Assembly (NCBI RefSeq): GCF_017676345.1
Contig: NZ_JAFFZM010000020.1
Location: 79,401 to 143,400, forward strand
Source: Streptomyces smyrnaeus
GTDB lineage: Bacteria; Actinomycetota; Actinomycetes; Streptomycetales; Streptomycetaceae
DNA: 64,000 bases
Reading direction: 5' to 3'
Shown piece by piece: positions 61,585 to 64,000 of this stretch. The notes under the pieces were generated by a model. The model was given only the letters and a program-made list of their open reading frames with translations. It did not search any database and was not told where the DNA came from. Every line of letters starts with the position of its first letter. The stretch's first letter is position 1. A program made the position numbers and the translations under genes.

Positions 61585-62550
61585 GTGAGCGCCCCCTCCG
61601 CAGACAGCGCCCGCAGCGCCCTTGAGGCCTTGCGCCAGGAAATCTCCAAGGCCGTCGTAGGACAGGATGCGGCAGTTACCGGGCTCGTCGTCGCACTGCT
61701 GTGCCGAGGCCATGTGCTGCTCGAGGGAGTGCCCGGCGTCGCCAAGACCCTTCTCGTGCGGACACTCGCCACAGCGCTCGAACTCGGCACCAAACGCGTT
61801 CAGTTCACCCCGGACCTCATGCCCAGCGACGTCACCGGCTCACTGGTCTACGACTCACGCACAGCCGAGTTCTCCTTCCAGCCCGGCCCGGTCTTCACCA
61901 ATCTTCTCCTCGCCGACGAAATCAACCGCACCCCTCCCAAGACACAGGCCGCCCTGTTGGAAGCGCTGGAGGAACATCAGGTCTCCGTCGACGGCACTCC
62001 CCGCGCGCTTCCGGAGCCTTTCCTCGTCGCCGCCACACAGAACCCGGTCGAATACGAGGGCACCTATCCGCTTCCCGAAGCGCAGCTCGACCGCTTCCTG
62101 TTGAAGCTCAACATTCCGCTGCCTTCACGTGACACCGAGATCGACGTTCTCACCCGCCACGCGGCAGGTTTCAACCCCCGGGACCTGCCAGGTATGGGCA
62201 TACGCGCCGTCGCAGGCCCCGCCGAGATCGAGGCCGCACGTGACGCCGTAGCCCAGACCTCGGTGTCCTCCGAGGTCACCAGCTACATCGTGGATATCTG
62301 TCGTGCCACTCGCGAGTCCCCCTCACTCTCCCTCGGGGTCTCCCCCCGAGGCGCTACCGCTCTGCTCTCCACCGCTCGCGCCTGGGCCTGGCTCACCGGC
62401 CGCGACTACGTCATACCCGACGACGTCAAGGCCTTCGCCCCGCCCACACTCCGGCACCGGGTCCAACTACGGCCCGAGGCCGCGATGGAAGGCGTCACCG
62501 CCGACAGCGTGCTCAACTCGATCCTGGCCCACACCCAGGTCCCCCGCTGA
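61585..62550 (+). CDS. MoxR-family AAA+ ATPase
   Basis: 321 residues from the GTG at 61585 (AAAAGGA upstream). Walker A is GVPGVAKTLLVRTLA, Walker B LLLADEINRTPPKTQAALLEALEEHQV, sensor 1 VAATQNPVEYEGTYPLPEAQLDRFLLKL, and the lid domain ends SPRGATALLSTARAWAWLTGRDYVIPDDVKAFAPPTLRHR. MoxR ATPases act as chaperones for metal insertion or envelope-protein maturation together with a DUF58 partner, which is the next gene 18 bp downstream. Confidence 0.94.
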   Translation: MSAPSADSARSALEALRQEISKAVVGQDAAVTGLVVALLCRGHVLLEGVPGVAKTLLVRTLATALELGTKRVQFTPDLMPSDVTGSLVYDSRTAEFSFQPGPVFTNLLLADEINRTPPKTQAALLEALEEHQVSVDGTPRALPEPFLVAATQNPVEYEGTYPLPEAQLDRFLLKLNIPLPSRDTEIDVLTRHAAGFNPRDLPGMGIRAVAGPAEIEAARDAVAQTSVSSEVTSYIVDICRATRESPSLSLGVSPRGATALLSTARAWAWLTGRDYVIPDDVKAFAPPTLRHRVQLRPEAAMEGVTADSVLNSILAHTQVPR

Positions 62551-62564
62551 GAGATCCGGATCTC
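62551..62564. promoter_or_regulatory. Perfect 14-bp palindrome between moxR and the DUF58 gene
   Basis: GAGATCCGGATCTC begins immediately after the MoxR stop and ends four bases before the DUF58 ATG, covering the place where the ribosome site should be. Confidence 0.5.
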
Positions 62565-62568
62565 TTCC

Positions 62569-63879
62569 ATGGCCCTCACCGGTAGAACAGCGCTCGTAGC
62601 CGCACTGGGAACGCTCATCGTGGGCCTGGTGCTGCCCGACTGGACCGGTCTCCTCGCTGTCGAACTTCCTTTGCTGCTCGCCATCGTCGTGGACCTGCTC
62701 CTGGCAGCGCCAGTGAAACGGCTTCTGTTCACTCGAAGCGGTGATACTTCAGTTCGACTTGGCGAACAAGCGATCGTCTCTCTTGTTGTCACCAACCCCA
62801 CCAACCGCACCCTGCACGCCGATCTCCGTGATGCATGGCCCCCCAGCAGCTGGCCGGCAGGCACCTCACACGAAATCAGCCGCCACAAACTCCGCATCCC
62901 AGCAGGAGAACGCCGACGCATCACGACAACTCTCCGACCCACCCGACGCGGCGACCGCAACGCCGACCGCCTGACCGTCCGTTCGCTGGGCCCGCTGGGA
63001 CTCGCGGCCCGCCAAGGCCACCACGAGATCCCCTGGAAGGTCCGCGTACTCCCCGCCTTCCCCAGCCGGAAGCACCTCCCGGCCAAGCTGGCCCGTCTCC
63101 GCGAACTCGACGGCCGCACCAGCATCCTGACCCGCGGCGAAGGCACCGAGTTCGACAGCCTGCGCGACTACGTGCCAGGAGACGACACCCGCTCCATCGA
63201 CTGGCGTGCCACAGCCCGCCAGTCAGCTGTGGCCGTCCGCACATGGCGGCCCGAACGCGACCGCCGGATCCTGCTCGTCCTCGACACCGGCCGCACATCA
63301 GCGGGCCGCCTCGGCGACGTTCCTCGGCTCGATGTCTCCATGGACGCAGCACTCCTGCTCGCCGCACTGGCCGCCCGCGCCGGCGATCGTGTCGATCTGC
63401 TCGCACACGATCGGGTGACCAGAGCCAGCGTCACCGGGCGTACAGGCCAACCCGTGCTGTCGGCCCTCGTGGAAGCAATGGCTCCCCTCGAGTCGACCCT
63501 CGTCGAATCCGACCTGCGGGCCATGGCGTCGAAGATCCTCCGCACCGCCCCGCGCAGGTCCCTCCTGGTCCTGCTGACAGGACTCGACCGAGCGCCTGTC
63601 GAAGAAGGACTGCTGCCTGTCCTGCCACTTCTCACTCAGCGGCACACAGTTCTTGTGGCGGCAGTGTCCGATCCTCGTATCCAGGAAATGGTCAACGGCC
63701 GCGGGACGCTCGACGCCGTGTACGACGCGGCAGCCGCGTCCCAGGCACAGGCAGAACGCCGGGACACGGCAGAGCGGCTGCGCAGGCATGGAGCTACAGT
63801 CGTCGATGAACCCCCGTCCCAACTCGCCACCGCGCTCGCCGATGCCTATCTCGCACTCAAAGCTGCCGGGCGTCTGTGA
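62569..63879 (+). CDS. DUF58-domain protein
   Basis: 436 residues, ATG at 62569. Two N-terminal membrane helices (LVAALGTLIVGLVLPDWTGL and LPLLLAIVVDLLLAAPV) precede a beta-rich region. The DUF58 core follows: EFDSLRDYVPGDDTRSIDWRATAR, then a vWA-like fold with RRILLVLDTGRTSAGRL and DRVDLLAHDRVTRASV. DUF58 proteins partner with MoxR ATPases. Only a weak ribosome site is visible, within the palindrome at 62551-62564, so translation may be coupled to moxR. Confidence 0.92.
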   Translation: MALTGRTALVAALGTLIVGLVLPDWTGLLAVELPLLLAIVVDLLLAAPVKRLLFTRSGDTSVRLGEQAIVSLVVTNPTNRTLHADLRDAWPPSSWPAGTSHEISRHKLRIPAGERRRITTTLRPTRRGDRNADRLTVRSLGPLGLAARQGHHEIPWKVRVLPAFPSRKHLPAKLARLRELDGRTSILTRGEGTEFDSLRDYVPGDDTRSIDWRATARQSAVAVRTWRPERDRRILLVLDTGRTSAGRLGDVPRLDVSMDAALLLAALAARAGDRVDLLAHDRVTRASVTGRTGQPVLSALVEAMAPLESTLVESDLRAMASKILRTAPRRSLLVLLTGLDRAPVEEGLLPVLPLLTQRHTVLVAAVSDPRIQEMVNGRGTLDAVYDAAAASQAQAERRDTAERLRRHGATVVDEPPSQLATALADAYLALKAAGRL

Positions 63880-63930
63880 GCATGGCGTGCAGAACCTGGT
63901 GAGGGCGAGATCTGAGGAGAACGGAGGGGA

Positions 63931-64000
63931 ATGCCGCCTCGTCCCGGACCAATCCCTGAGGAGTCCCTGACCACGAAGTCAGCCCGAAGGCCGAACCGAC
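63931..64000 (+). CDS. Start of an ORF running off the right edge
   Basis: ATG at 63931 preceded by CGGAGGGGA, a strong ribosome site. The frame stays open to the window end (begins MPPRPGPIPEES). Only 23 codons are visible, so no family can be named. Confidence 0.35.
   Translation, partial: MPPRPGPIPEESLTTKSARRPNR

Overview
The window is a contiguous piece of a high-GC actinomycete chromosome, almost certainly Streptomyces or a close relative. The evidence is very strong third-position G/C bias, frequent GTG starts, ATGA-coupled operons, and a right half whose gene order I recognise as the streptomycete mtrA-mtrB-lpqB-comF-hpf / secA / NAD-glutamate dehydrogenase neighbourhood. No tRNA, rRNA, CRISPR array, integrase or transposase was seen.

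Left edge (1-2511): two membrane subunits of a carbohydrate ABC importer. The first carries an unusual extra domain between its membrane segments.

Cell-surface polymer region (about 2504-36466). One group (GtrA, UbiA-type phosphoribosyltransferase, PAP2 phosphatase, DprE1, DprE2, 2504-7061) matches the mycobacterial decaprenyl-phosphoryl-arabinose (DPA) pathway. An AftB-like arabinofuranosyltransferase candidate sits further right (22524-24392). Between them are two tandem GT2 plus CDP-glycerol (TagF-like) polymerases (7233-11809) and a leftward operon (11884-22211). The operon encodes an acetyltransferase, a DegT aminotransferase, a Gfo/Idh/MocA dehydrogenase, a nucleotide-sugar 6-dehydrogenase and three glycosyltransferases. 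Its sugar genes match the WbpA/B/E/D route to UDP-2,3-diacetamido-2,3-dideoxy-glucuronate. Further right are a methyltransferase, two paralogous O-acyltransferases, a long GT4 protein and a third CDP-glycerol-type transferase. Taken together this looks like a locus for a composite wall glycopolymer with arabinofuranose, diacetamido-uronate and polyol-phosphate parts plus O-acyl decoration.

Accessory insert (24418-27375): a GntR/UTRA regulator, a UTRA-only protein, a short HATPase fragment and an adenosylhomocysteinase-like NAD-binding protein, lying inside the polymer region.

Housekeeping half (36599-64000): large NAD-glutamate dehydrogenase, HAD hydrolase, small conserved actinobacterial proteins, secA, GNAT, AlkZ-like glycosylase, an orphan NarL-type regulator, long-form hpf, comF, lpqB-mtrB-mtrA coupled to mtnA, and a rightward cluster of membrane protein, DUF4129, DUF4350, MoxR ATPase and DUF58. 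A final ORF runs off the right edge.

All family assignments come from reading motifs and from memory of the families; no database search was run.
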